A stretch of 64,000 nucleotides of DNA, taken from Hofstenia miamia. Its lineage: Eukaryota > Xenacoelomorpha > Acoela. Every line of letters starts with the position of its first letter. Positions within the stretch are counted from its first letter, which is position 1. Both the position numbers and the translations under genes were made by a program. Positions 32,644-45,658 of the stretch are shown one piece after another. The stretch lies in contig SCFE01000016.1 of assembly GCA_004352715.1 (NCBI GenBank), positions 1,744,902 to 1,808,901 of the forward strand. The letters are read 5' to 3'. The notes beneath the pieces are model-generated. The model saw only the letters and a program-made list of their open reading frames with translations. It did not search any database and had not been told where the DNA came from.

Positions 32644-33445
32644 TGCAATATTCGAATTAAAATAATAATAATAATACTGATTATTAAAACATTTTGATTG
32701 AATTCATTTGTATTGGTGTTTGTTGTTGACAATTTGCCAGTAACTTATCGATAAGGACCAAATTTATTTATTTTTGGCAAATATTGAAAAATTCATTTAT
32801 ATGCATAAATAGCACTGAAGTATTAAAATGATTGCACATGTTCAAAATACGAACTGTAGGCGTTAAAATTTGTCGGCCAAGCTAGTTTAGGAATTTTTCT
32901 TCCCTGTTATATAATCCTTGATCATTCACTTATTGTGATTGTCTTTTATTAGCCGCAATTGTAGCCATTTTGACAAATTTATGTTTATAGTAACTTAAAA
33001 TTAATCAACAAATAAATTTTGAAATATGAATCCACTCTTAAAGATCCTATTTCAAAAACAAACTTGCGTTTTATGTTTAAATAATTCGGGTTTTTTAATT
33101 TGTCTTTTTTCAATTTTAACCTTTGCCAAAGTACATATACATTTTATTTAATTTTTTAGATTACAATTTAGTTTTCAGAATATTTTAAAAAATACAAGAG
33201 TTTTTCTTAAAATATCTTTTCTAAAAAATTAGAATTTTGAACTTAAGTGGTTCTGTCATTCTACATAAAAATAGTAGTAGCCTGTTAAACATTTAATAAT
33301 AGAAAAATATGTGCAACAACTTGTACTAACAAATTTCCACTTACAGTATGTTGTTTTACCAACAGATAAACATCGATTACCACCAGTGCGATATCTATCA
33401 CATTTTACGAAATGAGGTACCAGCTTCACAATTTACAATATTCGG

Positions 33446-33493
<48 letters not shown>

Positions 33494-35072
33494 CTTTTTC
33501 TGGGTTTAAGATACTATTAATGCATCCTTAGAGTTCCTAAGCTCTCTATGTACATATATATATTACTATAAAATTGTGAGTCATTACCTCGTATCCGTTT
33601 ATTGATGAACCATGAGGTTTTTTTAGAATGGATTTTTGATATAAATTTATTATAAATGGGAACTACTAATTTAGTAGACTTTGACTTAACATCCTTCTTA
33701 GCTTAGTCTTCATTTTTCTCTTTGTAACTACTTTGTACAAGCATAATCTAAATAATACAAGAACAGAAGATATCTTAAGATTGAAAGAACGTCAAATTTA
33801 GTTTCCTCTTAATTAAAAATATATTTATTTTTTTATTTTCATTTATATTTCCTTTAACTTTTGTACACTTCAGTGATTGTCACATAACTTAGTAGACATT
33901 TAATTGACCGTAAAAAGCTTGCTTAGAATGATCTACTTTAATTGAATGTAATGTTAAAATATGCTTGAATTAAGGACATTAAGCATAAAATTTAGCAGAG
34001 AATTTATTTAGCATAGTTTTCTTGTCTACCTGCATACGTTTTACCATTTCCACGTTTCACATTTTATAAAATATATTACTGTAAAAGTATTATGATATTA
34101 TTAAGACCTTTTACCAAACTCTTAAATTTCGCGGTCTGAGCGAATTTCTATTTTTCATAAAAAATTTCATAACTTTTTGAAATGCAACAAATGTAATCCT
34201 TTTAAGACATCTATATAGGGCATGTAGCTCTATTAAACTAAACTTAAAAATTATATTACTAAATTAAGCCAATATTACTGAAATACCTATTCTTAACTAT
34301 TAATTTGGTATTTATGCATGAAAATATGCAGATAATAGCGCCAAGCATTTTCATTACATATCTGTAACTGCATCTGTACTTGAAATTTTCTTTGTTGCTT
34401 GTTGCGTGCTTATTAGAGTTCTGCAGGACCACTGAGTTCCATGTGATTGCGAATTGGTACTAAGCATTTCTGCGGTACTGGCATAAACAACTGACCGTGA
34501 ACATAAATAAAGAAACTAGTATGACGAAGTTGTTTGTTACTCAAAATATGTACTGATTTTGTCCAAAATAGGAGTTACGCTGTTGAGCCAGGCGATAAGA
34601 AATATTGATAGAATTGGTATGGGAATGAGTTGGGGCAAAATCAAGTGCGACTAAATGGTACTAGAACCATTCAAATTCTGGTTCCTCAGAATCCTAATGA
34701 ACATGTGCTTTCATTACAAATGTTGAATACAGTGTAATGGTGAACGTCGTTAGAGATTGGGATGGTTAAGGTTAGTTTCTGTTTTTTAACCATTTGGTCA
34801 ATGGTTGTTTCAATTAAGTGATTCTTGAGCTAAGATTTTTAAATATCTGCGCAGATCATGTCAATGCTATTTTCAACAGATATTGAAAGATTTCGCCTAT
34901 GACTAGAATAGTTAAAATTTTACCCCACAAAAGACAATTTTTAGAAATTTTGCGCTTTTTGGAATCAAAATTTTACGCAAAATGAACAATACTAATCTGA
35001 TTAAGAAAGATTATAATATTTTGTAAAATGTGTATTTGTTAAGGTATAATTTCAAAGGGTAAGTTACAATTA
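32644..35072. other. no gene seen
   Basis: AT-rich sequence, with a long (TA)n at 33449-33492. No coding or RNA feature recognised. Confidence 0.5.
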
Positions 35073-36072
35073 NNNNNNNNNNNNNNNNNNNNNNNNNNNN
35101 NNNNNNNNNNNNNNNNNNNNNNNNNNNNNNNNNNNNNNNNNNNNNNNNNNNNNNNNNNNNNNNNNNNNNNNNNNNNNNNNNNNNNNNNNNNNNNNNNNNN
35201 NNNNNNNNNNNNNNNNNNNNNNNNNNNNNNNNNNNNNNNNNNNNNNNNNNNNNNNNNNNNNNNNNNNNNNNNNNNNNNNNNNNNNNNNNNNNNNNNNNNN
35301 NNNNNNNNNNNNNNNNNNNNNNNNNNNNNNNNNNNNNNNNNNNNNNNNNNNNNNNNNNNNNNNNNNNNNNNNNNNNNNNNNNNNNNNNNNNNNNNNNNNN
35401 NNNNNNNNNNNNNNNNNNNNNNNNNNNNNNNNNNNNNNNNNNNNNNNNNNNNNNNNNNNNNNNNNNNNNNNNNNNNNNNNNNNNNNNNNNNNNNNNNNNN
35501 NNNNNNNNNNNNNNNNNNNNNNNNNNNNNNNNNNNNNNNNNNNNNNNNNNNNNNNNNNNNNNNNNNNNNNNNNNNNNNNNNNNNNNNNNNNNNNNNNNNN
35601 NNNNNNNNNNNNNNNNNNNNNNNNNNNNNNNNNNNNNNNNNNNNNNNNNNNNNNNNNNNNNNNNNNNNNNNNNNNNNNNNNNNNNNNNNNNNNNNNNNNN
35701 NNNNNNNNNNNNNNNNNNNNNNNNNNNNNNNNNNNNNNNNNNNNNNNNNNNNNNNNNNNNNNNNNNNNNNNNNNNNNNNNNNNNNNNNNNNNNNNNNNNN
35801 NNNNNNNNNNNNNNNNNNNNNNNNNNNNNNNNNNNNNNNNNNNNNNNNNNNNNNNNNNNNNNNNNNNNNNNNNNNNNNNNNNNNNNNNNNNNNNNNNNNN
35901 NNNNNNNNNNNNNNNNNNNNNNNNNNNNNNNNNNNNNNNNNNNNNNNNNNNNNNNNNNNNNNNNNNNNNNNNNNNNNNNNNNNNNNNNNNNNNNNNNNNN
36001 NNNNNNNNNNNNNNNNNNNNNNNNNNNNNNNNNNNNNNNNNNNNNNNNNNNNNNNNNNNNNNNNNNNNNNNN
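35073..36072. other. assembly gap of unknown size (1000 N)
   Basis: Exactly 1000 N, probably a placeholder. Confidence 0.9.
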
Positions 36073-36889
36073 ATGCAAAGTAATTTATAAATTCATTATT
36101 CTGAAGATTTTCACTACAACAATGGAAAAAGCATTGTCAGTTAAATTAAATAGTATACACTTTTTGACATGCTACCCAAAACAGAAAGGTTGATATTAAC
36201 GAAATTCAACTATTAAATTTAAGGTTTACTATTTTATATATCTACTTTTTTATGTCATTTTTATAATTAAATTTCAACATAGCAAACGTAACCAGCATAC
36301 CATGAATGTTTGTTAAAAATTACCAAAACTGAATTATTTTTCCCTACCCCTATTTAACCATTACTAAGATTGGCTAACACACATCTGTTTCAGTAAGTGA
36401 GGATGATTTCGAACACAGACTGTTGTCCTGTTAACTGATCCTAATCCCAATAAGGAAAATTTCCATTTTTTTGCGGTAGGATGATCTTTAAAAAATTCTT
36501 ACTTTCTTTTTTCTTAGTTATTCCAACCAAAAACTTAGGCTTAATTCTTGCAGGCAGGAATCATGCCCAACTGAGCTTTTAAGAAAATGTGCTCACTGAA
36601 GTTGAAAATTCTAGATTGAAGTTTTCAAGAATAGATAATAGTGATGTACAATTTCAAAACGTTGTTTAAGAAATTGTATAATATTTACTACAATTGTTGT
36701 GCAATAGTTTATTTTTTTCAATTTCAGCCTCTTTTTTCCAATAGCTCAGTCGAGCCCAGCCCACCGCGGCTCCGACTTTAACTCCTGTTAGCAGAAGAGA
36801 GAACAGGACTGAGGATCATGCCGTATTAATACTGTGCGTCCATAAAANATATATATATATATATATATATATGTTTGGTCTTGCTAGTG
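36073..36889. other. no gene; GC-rich scrap and (TA)n
   Basis: A locally GC-rich piece at 36745-36840 (GAGCCCAGCCCACCGCGGCT and on) ends at a (TA)n run with one N (36848). It looks like an unclassified short repeat, perhaps SINE-like, but I cannot place an A/B box or tail with certainty. Confidence 0.4.
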
Positions 36890-38190
36890 GCCGAATTCGA
36901 CCGGTTCTTTTATAATGTAAAATAATTGAAGGTACTGTTTGCTTTGATAATTGAAGAAATTCGCAAATTTTTTTCTGTGGAATTTTTTCCAGGAATTTTA
37001 AACTATAACTTTTCGTACATGTATTTCGAAGGAAACATTTTGGTATTTGTGAAATTCTAAATAACTCTTCATGTTCAATAGTATTAAAAGCTTTAGCATA
37101 ATCAACAAGAATTATTTGAATGATTGGGGTTTTTTATCTAGTGTTTCAAGCCATTTCGTAATTAGAAATGTTCGTGCGTAATCAGTTGAATAAGATTTAC
37201 GATATACAAATTGATTTTCTCCAAAAGCAGCTCTAATTTCTTTTCCAAAGACATTATTTATATATTTTTCCAATCAAAGAGATGGAATTTCAGTAATCGT
37301 AATAGGTCTTTGTTGTTTTACTTCGTTTACATTTACCGCTTTTGGTATTGGTATAATTTTGTTTTTTTTCCAAATTTATGTTCAATTATGCTGTTTATAC
37401 AAATTTGCCATATTGGGCATGCAAGACCAATTGATTGCCTTCTCCAAAACCATCCAGTTAGTGATCCCGCACTTTTGTGAACGTTTTTGCGTTTTAAAAA
37501 CTTGTAAGCATCTAGTTCTGTAAGTAATATAATTTTGCTTAATGTATTGGGATTTATTTCGTCGAAATTTAATTCTTTTGATCTTTTGTTTGTACACAAG
37601 GAAGAAAAAAAGCTGTTGATATCAATTGTAGATTGGAAATTATTGTCATATTTTTCCAAGAATTGTATCATTAATCTATGTTGTTTCACTAGACTACGAT
37701 TCTTTTTCATTTCAATCCACCATTCACTACTTCGAACTTTTTCGTGCATTCCAAATAGCATTGCTACATTTTTCTGAATTTTTTTTTGAATTTTTAATGA
37801 AATCGCTTTTTCACGATTTCGATTTTTCTTTTTGCTGCTTGAGGTTTCTTGTAGAATAAGTCTTTATTTTTAACCGTAGTCCACTTAGAATCTTTTGTTG
37901 TGATTTTAATGGTTCTCTTTGGATGGTATCAAAATCTTTTTCTCTACAAAAGGCATACCAATTGTAGTTCAGTAACGGCTTTTCAATTTGTATGTGATAA
38001 GCTTCGCTTTTATTGTACAATGTAACACTTTTAATATTTCTTAGTTTTTTTCATGTGGAAAAATAGCAATTGAGTAGTGATCAGACAATCCAAGTTTTGA
38101 TTGTTAAATCGTTTCGATTTATAAATCATCGTCAGTGTACAAATGCGTTGGATTTAATTTACAATTACTACATTAAATGATGTTGAAATA
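36890..38190 (-). pseudogene. CR1-like LINE fragment (endonuclease end plus RT)
   Basis: On the minus strand, the end of an APE-type endonuclease is visible near 38060-38090 (LGLSDHYSIAIFPH). A linker follows, then the RT: NVHKSAGSLTGWFWRR and IGLACPIWQICINSIIEH near 37390-37490, QQRPITITEIPSL near 37290, and a motif A version (ILVDYAKAFNTIEHEEL, after a frameshift) near 37100. Stops and frameshifts occur in several places, and the rest of the RT after motif A is missing at about 36890. Probably a truncated, inactive copy. Confidence 0.7.
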
Positions 38191-38378
38191 TGCATACACT
38201 TAAAATATTTTCAGTAAATTCATCGTACTTTGTTGACTATTTAAGAGCATGTTCTTGGTTGCATTTTTTATTAATAGGGCTTCAGCAAATTCGGTGTTTT
38301 TTGTTCTCCTCTTGTATTCTTTTCTTAACCTCGTCCTCATTTCCTCATGATCTGTTCTATCTTTCTCCATCACACCTA

Positions 38379-38795
38379 AGTACTTTTACCCCTCTTTGAC
38401 TTCCCCACTGCTCGTCCTCAAACCATCTCCATCTATGCACTTGCCTCTGGTCATTGTCACTGTCGCACATTTTCCTAATCCAAATTCCAACCCACTATCT
38501 CTGCTCGCTTTCTCCAATGTCTCCACTTGCTTCTGCAACATCTTCCTTGAACTAGCATACATCTTCAGGTCGTCCATGCACCACAGNAGTACTTTTACCC
38601 GTCTTTGACTTCCCCACTGCTCGTCCTCAAACCATCTCCATCTATGCACTTGCCTCTGGTCATTGTCACTGTCGCACATTTTCCTAATCCAAATTCCAAC
38701 CCACTATCTCTGCTTGCTTTCTCCAATGTCTCCACTTGCTTCTGCAACATCTTCCTTGAACTAGCATACATCTTCAGGTCGTCCATGTACCGCAG
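38379..38795. repeat. 208-bp block duplicated across a single N
   Basis: 38379-38586 and 38588-38795 are nearly identical with a few substitutions, separated by one N. This is most likely the overlap of two contigs (or two haplotypes) that was not merged. It duplicates the RT motif C region of the LINE. Confidence 0.85.
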
Positions 38796-40575
38796 GTGAC
38801 TCACTGCTCTAGTTTTCTTCTTCAACTTATATCCTATACCTGTCTCCTTTAACTTTTCTGATATGGGGATTAAGCTGACTACAAACAGTAGTGGTGCTAA
38901 GCTGTCTCCCTGGAATATGCCTCGCTTAAACCTCAACCTGTTCCCGTCTATCTCAGTCTGCCACTTTCCCATCTCCCTCTAGAAACTCAACCCATTTTGA
39001 AACTCCATTAGCCTCTAATATCGTCATCAATACCCTATCTGAAATGCTGTCATATGCCTTCCTGTAGTCTATCCATGCCATTGCTAAGTTTGTCTTCTTC
39101 CTTCTTCTACAATTCTCCACTACTGCCTGGTCTATTAACTGATCTTTGCATCCTCTCGTCTTTGTCCTACATCCCTTCTGCTCCTCTGGTATCAACCTAT
39201 TCTGTTCTAAGTAACATGCCAGCCTATTTGAAATCACTGAAGTTAGCAATTTCCATGTTGTTGGCAGACATGTTATTGGTCTGAAGTTGCTTGCCTCACT
39301 ACCTTTCTTTGGGTCCTTCTGTATCAGAAATGTCCTTCCCACTACCATCCACTCTGGGCACCCACTCACCACACACTCCTCCAATGCTACTGCTAGTCTC
39401 TCATGAACACTTGTGAACTTCTTCAGCCAATACCCATGTACCTCATCTCTGCCTGGCGCCTTCCAGTTCTTCATCTTCTTTAGAGCCTCCTTCAGCCTTA
39501 CAGTTGTGATTACTTCTTCTTCTTGCCTGACTTCTTTCTGCATCTGTACACTCTCTATCTCTGGTCCTGCACTTCCCCATATATTCTCCCAGAACCTTAC
39601 TGCGTCTTCATCTGCTTTAGCTGTAGCCTTTCCTCCTGCATCTAGTTCTTTGTAGAATCTTCCTTCTTGGGTCTCAAACTTCATATTGTCTCTTGCCTGC
39701 TTTGCCCTTGCCCTATATTTTCTCAGTTTCTCAGCTTCTGCAACTAATCTCTGCTTAAGCTCTTCTCTTGCAGCTTCTATAGTCTTTCCCTTACCTACCC
39801 TGCATCTGTCCTGTATCGTCTTACTTGTCCTGATCTTCCATAATTGCTGCCTAATTTTTGCCACTTTATTCTCAATTCTCCTCTCCCATGCTGGTTTTCT
39901 GTCTCCTTTATCTTCATGTCGTCTTTTCTTTTTCATGTCTGTGCCTACATTCTTCAGCGCCTCCCATGCGCCTGCATACACTAACCTTTTTATCTCTGTT
40001 ACACTCTTAGCATCTATCCTCTCCAACACTTTATTGACGTTTGCTGTCTCTACTGCTAGCTTGCTTTTCTTAACTCCTCTTGGAACTGGCAACCTAGTTC
40101 TCTCACCTATTTCTACCTTCATCTTTTCCTTGATTGTTGCTTCAGTTTCTGCGTCCACTGGTTCTGCTGCTTCCGCCACTTCTGCCTCAACGTCTATCAC
40201 TTCATCTTCCCTTTGCTTAGCCTGTTCAACTCTCGTTTTCCCTTTACTCTCATCCAACTGTAACTTTCGCACTTGTCCTGCAAGCCTCTGCTCTGTAACT
40301 TCTAATCCTATTCCTGCCTTCCTCCATTCTTCCAACATTCTCTTCCTGTAACCCCTCTCATCTGGCCTGCTTCTTCTGTAACACTCCAATGCTGTCCTGT
40401 TCTGCTCATCTGTCCATTTGTGCCGTTGTCCATTGGTCTGTGTGGATCCTATACTGCCACTTCTCGAGTCCACACTCCCGATTGTGGAGTCCACCTGACC
40501 GGAGATTCTTCGCACCCTCTGACCATTTAAGGCCTGCCGGGGACTGAGGGCCTTTTCTTTCAGTTTCACTCTCAT
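38595..40575 (-). pseudogene. R4/Dong-like ORF, RT with one frameshift
   Basis: The main frame runs from an ATG at 40575 to 38953 (540 aa). The in-frame ATG further upstream at 40698 reads through the AAT repeat as poly-Asn and is rejected. A Myb-like segment (RHKWTDEQNRTALECYRRS) is near residue 50. The region ~100-330 is Lys/Arg/Glu-rich. RT begins near KMKNWKAPGRDEVHGYWLKK, with FRPITCLPTTWKLL and motif A (MAWIDYRKAYDSIS). A +1/-1 slip near 38960-38980 shifts to a frame that continues with RGIFQGDSLAPLLF (motif B) and YMDDLKMYAS (motif C). The thumb then continues in a third frame to about 38270. The protein would reverse-transcribe the element at its target. Confidence 0.7.
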
Positions 40576-40588
40576 TGAAGGTAGGGTC

Positions 40589-40589
<1 letters not shown>

Positions 40590-40632
<43 letters not shown>
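40590..40632. repeat. (ATT)n microsatellite at 5' edge of LINE
   Basis: Fourteen ATT units. On the strand of the adjacent LINE this is (TAA)n, the target of Dong-type elements. Confidence 0.9.
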
Positions 40633-40634
<2 letters not shown>

Positions 40635-40698
40635 AGTGAATGATGAATTTCAGTATCCACCCTGCATGTATAAAATGTGTATGTGCATAAATGTCCAT

Positions 40699-41264
40699 TC
40701 AAAATTGCGCTTCTAATTGTGACACAAAGTTATATTTTCACACCTTTTATTAGAATGAATTATCACACATTTCAAAGACATTATTATTCAATTGTTAATT
40801 ACAGCATAATTAATTTGCTGGCATAATAATCTCTAATAAGACAAGAGGAAGGAAGTGCATTTTATAGCGCTAAGAATTAAATTAAGAAACTTATTGCAGT
40901 TATGATTAATTTCAAGAGAATCTGGGGCTTGAGAAATCATCATCGATCTCTTGGCTGAATATAAAAAGTGACTTCTTTTCTACATTACCTGAGCTTAAAC
41001 ACAATTTCATTTTAGCTTAATATAAGCATGATTTTAGTGATAAATCAAATATTAAAATCCAATTGAGTAATTTCAACAAATATATAAGCAAATAAATCTT
41101 TTAAGCTTTTGATGTTGATTTATTTAGAAATTAAGTTCCATTGAAATTGAATTATGTAAGTTTTGTTAAATGATATAAAATTTATTTCTAAGTTGGGAAT
41201 TAATTTAAGATAATTTAAATTTCTTAAGTTTTGTAAAATTAACTTGAATGCTGAGTTAACAGCA
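40699..41264. other. 3' flank of IPMK, no other gene
   Basis: AT-rich. An AATAAA polyadenylation signal for the minus-strand IPMK gene is at 41181-41186, about 80 nt beyond its stop codon. Confidence 0.5.
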
Positions 41265-42065
41265 TTATTTCACTTCCGCTGAAATTTCAATTAAAATTTT
41301 CTTTAATTTCATCAAAGCTGTTATGAAATCAAGCTCCGAATACCCGTGAGAACAGATGTTTTGAAAGTCTATTAGCTTTACTGTTACTGGTTTTACTGGC
41401 ACAATTGAGGATGATTCATAAATTAGTAAAATCGAAGTGGAAAATAAAGAAAACGTTGTATGTTTCGACAGAATATCTTCAAGTTCATTGAGTTTTGCAA
41501 CGAACGCGTTTATAACAGCTATTCGATTGTCATCATCAAGAATGGATAAAAATTTTAACAACAACTGGTGAACAATTGTCAAATCATCTTCACGCTTGCA
41601 AGTTTTTATGCGGTTGAATCCGCTGTCAGTTGATAATCCCAAACCAGCTATTCGCACCAGTCCATTATATGTGCGTATTTCACGCTTTCCATCATTACAC
41701 TGTAGACATGATGAGTAACGTCCTAGCTTGATGTCTGCTATACAAGGCTTACGAAATGATTCAACAAGGTCCTCTAATTTTAGGAATACCCCGGGTAATG
41801 GGATGTTATGTTCGATTAGTCCATAATATTTGGGAACGAATTCAGAGATTTCATATAATTCCGGCATATTGTTCTGGTAAAATTCGACTTCAGGTGAAGC
41901 AACGCCTGATGTTTGTTTCAGAAGATATCCACTATTGCAGTCTTTTATCATTCCATACTGATAAGTTTGAGTTTTTTTGCAGAAAGATCCAGTTTTGTGC
42001 CCTGAAATCTGAAACTCGTAGGGCGATACGTGCATAGGTAAAGCCGCTAATATATCTTTCATCAT
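41265..42065 (-). CDS. IPMK: inositol polyphosphate multikinase, single exon
   Basis: The 266-aa protein phosphorylates inositol phosphates (such as IP3 to IP4 and IP5) using ATP, in nucleus and cytoplasm. The family's key motif P-x-x-x-D-x-K-x-G is present at residues 107-115 (PCIADIKLG). An S-S-L-L-like segment is at 209-217 (STSILLIYE), and the metal-binding I-D-F motif is at 232-234 (KLIDFQN). The start region has the usual G-H-K-x-G (residues 22-26) and a G-Y-L-L-K segment at 46-50. The first ATG (42065) is used; the next codon is also ATG. The gene has no intron and is uninterrupted. Its length is near the shorter animal IPMKs (~300 aa). IP3K and IP6K are alternatives but carry longer N-terminal parts. 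Confidence 0.88.
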   Translation of the reverse strand: MMKDILAALPMHVSPYEFQISGHKTGSFCKKTQTYQYGMIKDCNSGYLLKQTSGVASPEVEFYQNNMPELYEISEFVPKYYGLIEHNIPLPGVFLKLEDLVESFRKPCIADIKLGRYSSCLQCNDGKREIRTYNGLVRIAGLGLSTDSGFNRIKTCKREDDLTIVHQLLLKFLSILDDDNRIAVINAFVAKLNELEDILSKHTTFSLFSTSILLIYESSSIVPVKPVTVKLIDFQNICSHGYSELDFITALMKLKKILIEISAEVK

Positions 42066-43846
42066 TTCAAGATATTTGCATTAACAGTGACAGATTGATA
42101 TCTACAAATTATGGTATTTGATTTACTTTGACAACATTTGCGTAGAACTCTCACAAAAAGTTGTTTTCATTGATGTGTGGTCATTTGGCTCGAATAATTT
42201 GGCCTGTGTTCATAAACTGTTACTATCATTATATTTTAGCCATTGAAAACCTAGTAAATGGCCAAACGTATTTGAATAAGTACTACTTGATTGATGGCAA
42301 TATTAACGCATTGTGAATTTAACACAGTAGTACATTATGTTTGTTCATTGGCTAATAATTAATTGAGCGTCAGCTGCTCTGTGCAATATGATGGTTAAAT
42401 GGATGTTTCTATAAAACATTAATATATAATTTTGCACTGCGATGCAATCCGCAATAAAGCAATTGATGAATGAACTATCCTTTTAAATTGCAGAGTTCAG
42501 ACATGGATATGATAGTACATACAAATTCACTGTTCTAAAATAGCAATTATAATGTATACATTATGATTTGTAATGCAATTATTTATAATTTATTTTTCCA
42601 AAAAAAAACAAAAACTTTGTAGAAAACGAATTTTGGAGTTATTCTCTGTAACACATTTTATTTAACCCTATGTTCACTAAGAATTGTCTAATCTGCCTTT
42701 TTCTACTTTAATTAGCGACAACACCTGACTTGGCACGGTATGCCTTAACGAGTCTCACACTGTTTGTAGCCAAAGGCATGATGGGTGATGCACAGCATTT
42801 GATACAATTTTAATTTCGAAAAAATGAAACAAAATTTCCATACTAAACAATTATCCACAAAATATTTTTAAAGATGAATTTTTGTATATTATATGAACTA
42901 TTTATTTATCTAATTTAATTAATTTGCTAAGTTATCTTTTAATAGTGAAGTTTTTTAATGTATTCTATAATTCTTAAGTTTTATATACTTTAGACTACAG
43001 TTTAAGAACAGTTTGAACTTATTTCATATATGTATAATTCCATTCAATTCCCTTCTGCACTATGAGAAGTTTTGGGCAGCTATTCCATGGTACAAGTACT
43101 ACTCACGGCCATTTATTTTAAACAGAGATGCGGAAGAGCTGGGCAATTTTCAATGTTAACACAAAAGTGACTTATCAGATTAAAAAATTCTTTGTGTGAT
43201 TTGGCTGCTACAAACGATAAACCTTAAGGAACCTATTTATTTGAGGCAGTCATTTTGATAACAAGTAAATTAAAAATATTTATTTAAGTATTAATAATGA
43301 AAAACAAAATTGAAAAAATTTCCTTTTTGAAAATTATTTCTTTAAAAACAATTTGAATAATTGCGATAGGTTTCGAAAATTTCCATGCTACCAATAATAA
43401 TAACATTCGATTTTTGAAACTTGCCAAGCTACAATAGTTGAAAATTACAGCTTAACCTGGATGATTCACGTCAAAATGACGCTTAAAATTCAAGGATATT
43501 AAAAAAAACAACTACAAGTTAGTCTCAGATTTTGTAATAAAAAATTGAATGAACACATTCTAACGGAGCAAATTAATATGTCAAAACTCAATATTCCAAG
43601 AAATATAACACCTAAGTTTTCTATGTTTAAATAGACCAGAACTTTATTGGTGCCAGTCTCGTAGAATTCCAATCTGAAATTTGCTGCTCCAATGATCCCA
43701 TATTGCCCATTTGGCATAACTTCAATTTTCGAAATTTATGATCCCAGATATCATGTTAGGCCCATTATCATATAGTATTTTCGTCCCATTGGTCCCAGTC
43801 CATGGAACTGGTATCAGTAAATTCCATTGAACTGAATAATAATAAC

Positions 43847-43907
<61 letters not shown>

Positions 43908-45467
43908 CTTTATTTCCTGAATAATCTCTAATTCATACATAATTTAATTTGTGTGGTTTATTACAACAAAATTTTAAGCAAAAGAATAGCAACGTCTTTG
44001 ATAACTAGTTTGAAAAAAATCTGTTTGCAAAATGCAGTTTGTTGGCAGGATTTGAAATTTCAGAACTTGAATTTAACAAAATTCAAATGATCAACATTTG
44101 AAAAAAAATGATTGAATATAAAATAATTTACATACTAAGTTTATGAATGTCACGCCTGTTTGTTTGGATTTAAGGTTGTTGAAGTTCAATATTCCTCAGT
44201 CCTTGTAAGATTGCTTTTCTGTGAGCAAGCATGTGTGGTTCACTGACTGACATTGCCACAATTTTCTTCATATAGCATCACTTAAGCTTTATATTGATAA
44301 GTTCGTATCCTATAGATAAAGAGGCTGCCTACGGCCCTGCAAAAGTCAAAATATTTGAACGTAGTTTATATTTGCATGGACATTTGATCGACTCATTATC
44401 TGAACATTAGGTATGGTAAAAATTTGAATGTTTTTTCAAAAATCGGATTTCTCAGTAAAAAAATTTTTTTTATATACTTCAGGCACACGAAAGATTCTTT
44501 GCACAAAACATTATCCCATTACAAGAGTGGGCACAGACTCATAAATGTGTCCACATCCAAAGTTTTCAATATTTTTCAACAATCTTAGATAAACATGTTG
44601 AAAATGTATACAAAGCGGTTTGTTCCTTTAAAGTAACGCTAGTGGATATCGAGTTAAGGGTCCTCCTAGTTAGTTAAACATTTTTTATGTCTTGTATTGA
44701 ACAACTTTATATGTCATTCATTATCTGGACGCCAATTACTCGAAATTTAAAAAATCGTGGAAAAAATTAAAAACCTTCAATTTGTGTATATTTTACAATA
44801 ATATTCTAAACATAAATTTCGGAATATACTATTCTAATGGTTTTTTATTTGCTTGTAAACATAGTGCAGTAGGGCTCCTACTATTTTCAAAAGCAAAAAA
44901 CAAAAAATTTAACATTTTATGACAATTTTTTTTTATTAGGTTGCACATATTTATTAGAAATTTTTTTCAAATAATGCAAAGCTCATAGAAGCGCTGATGG
45001 TCATATCCAGGTATGTTTTTTTCGTCTATGTAAAGAATATGACAAATAACTTTCAATATATTATTTTTCAAATATTTAAAAACAGTTGTTTTGAGAAAAT
45101 GAACTTAAACCATCAATTAATATATACTATAATTTATATTTTCATTAAAATGGGGTTTGTCTAATTAGGTGAATACTTCCATTTGTTGTCATAGGGAAGC
45201 AACACCTCATCGCAATGATAATTTCAGGCTATGACGTTTTTTAAGTTTTTTTAAAATAAATAGATGCGCAGTCTTCAATGGTTTAAATACATATTTATAT
45301 TTGAAAGTAATAATTTGTATTTTTAAATTAGGCTGTTTTTAAGAAATTGTAGAAACTTCATTTATTAGACAGAAGAAGAATTATTGTTCTTAGAATACTT
45401 AAAACCAATACATATATAATACTATTACTATTATTTTATTTTTATTTTTAATTTTAGTTATTTATTA
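42066..45467. other. 3.4 kb without recognised gene
   Basis: AT-rich, with an (AAT)n microsatellite at 43835-43907 (its reading as poly-Tyr is meaningless). I see no other feature. Confidence 0.5.
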
Positions 45468-45658
45468 AGCTCTGTCCCAGTTAATAAGTAAAGTTTTATA
45501 TCAATAATTGGGGTTTTATTATAGTGTAAACATCATGGTTTTGGCTTGAATTAGATAGCTTAGGATCTTGTGCATATTATAAAAAAATGAAAATCAAAAC
45601 TTGAAATTATACCTCATTTTCCTAAAAAATCGGTTTACTTATTAACTGGGACAGAGTT
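45468..45658. mobile_element. MITE, copy 1 (191 bp)
   Basis: The ends, AGCTCTGTCCCAGTTAATAA and, inverted, AACTCTGTCCCAGTTAATAA, match over about 26 bp and are flanked by TA (45466-45467 and 45659-45660). A second copy of the same element is at 57301-57493 in inverted orientation. No coding capacity. Confidence 0.85.

Larger units (their letters stand above)
38270..40589 (-). mobile_element. R4/Dong-like non-LTR retrotransposon, 3'-truncated
   Basis: The minus-strand element begins right next to an (ATT)n tract (40590-40632, (TAA)n on the element's strand) and runs to about 38270. It has an N-terminal Myb-like tryptophan motif, a long charged region and an RT. It lacks the C-terminal restriction-like endonuclease expected in the R2/R4 group. 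Dong of Bombyx is known to insert into TAA repeats, so the flank supports this clade. A 208-bp block is duplicated around a single N (38587). Confidence 0.65.

Noticed and set aside
39054-40351. Plus-strand frames opposite the R4-like LINE
   Set aside because: Ser/Leu/Phe-rich shadows of the minus-strand coding sequence.
43722-43940. Poly-Tyr frame
   Set aside because: Translation of an (AAT)n microsatellite.
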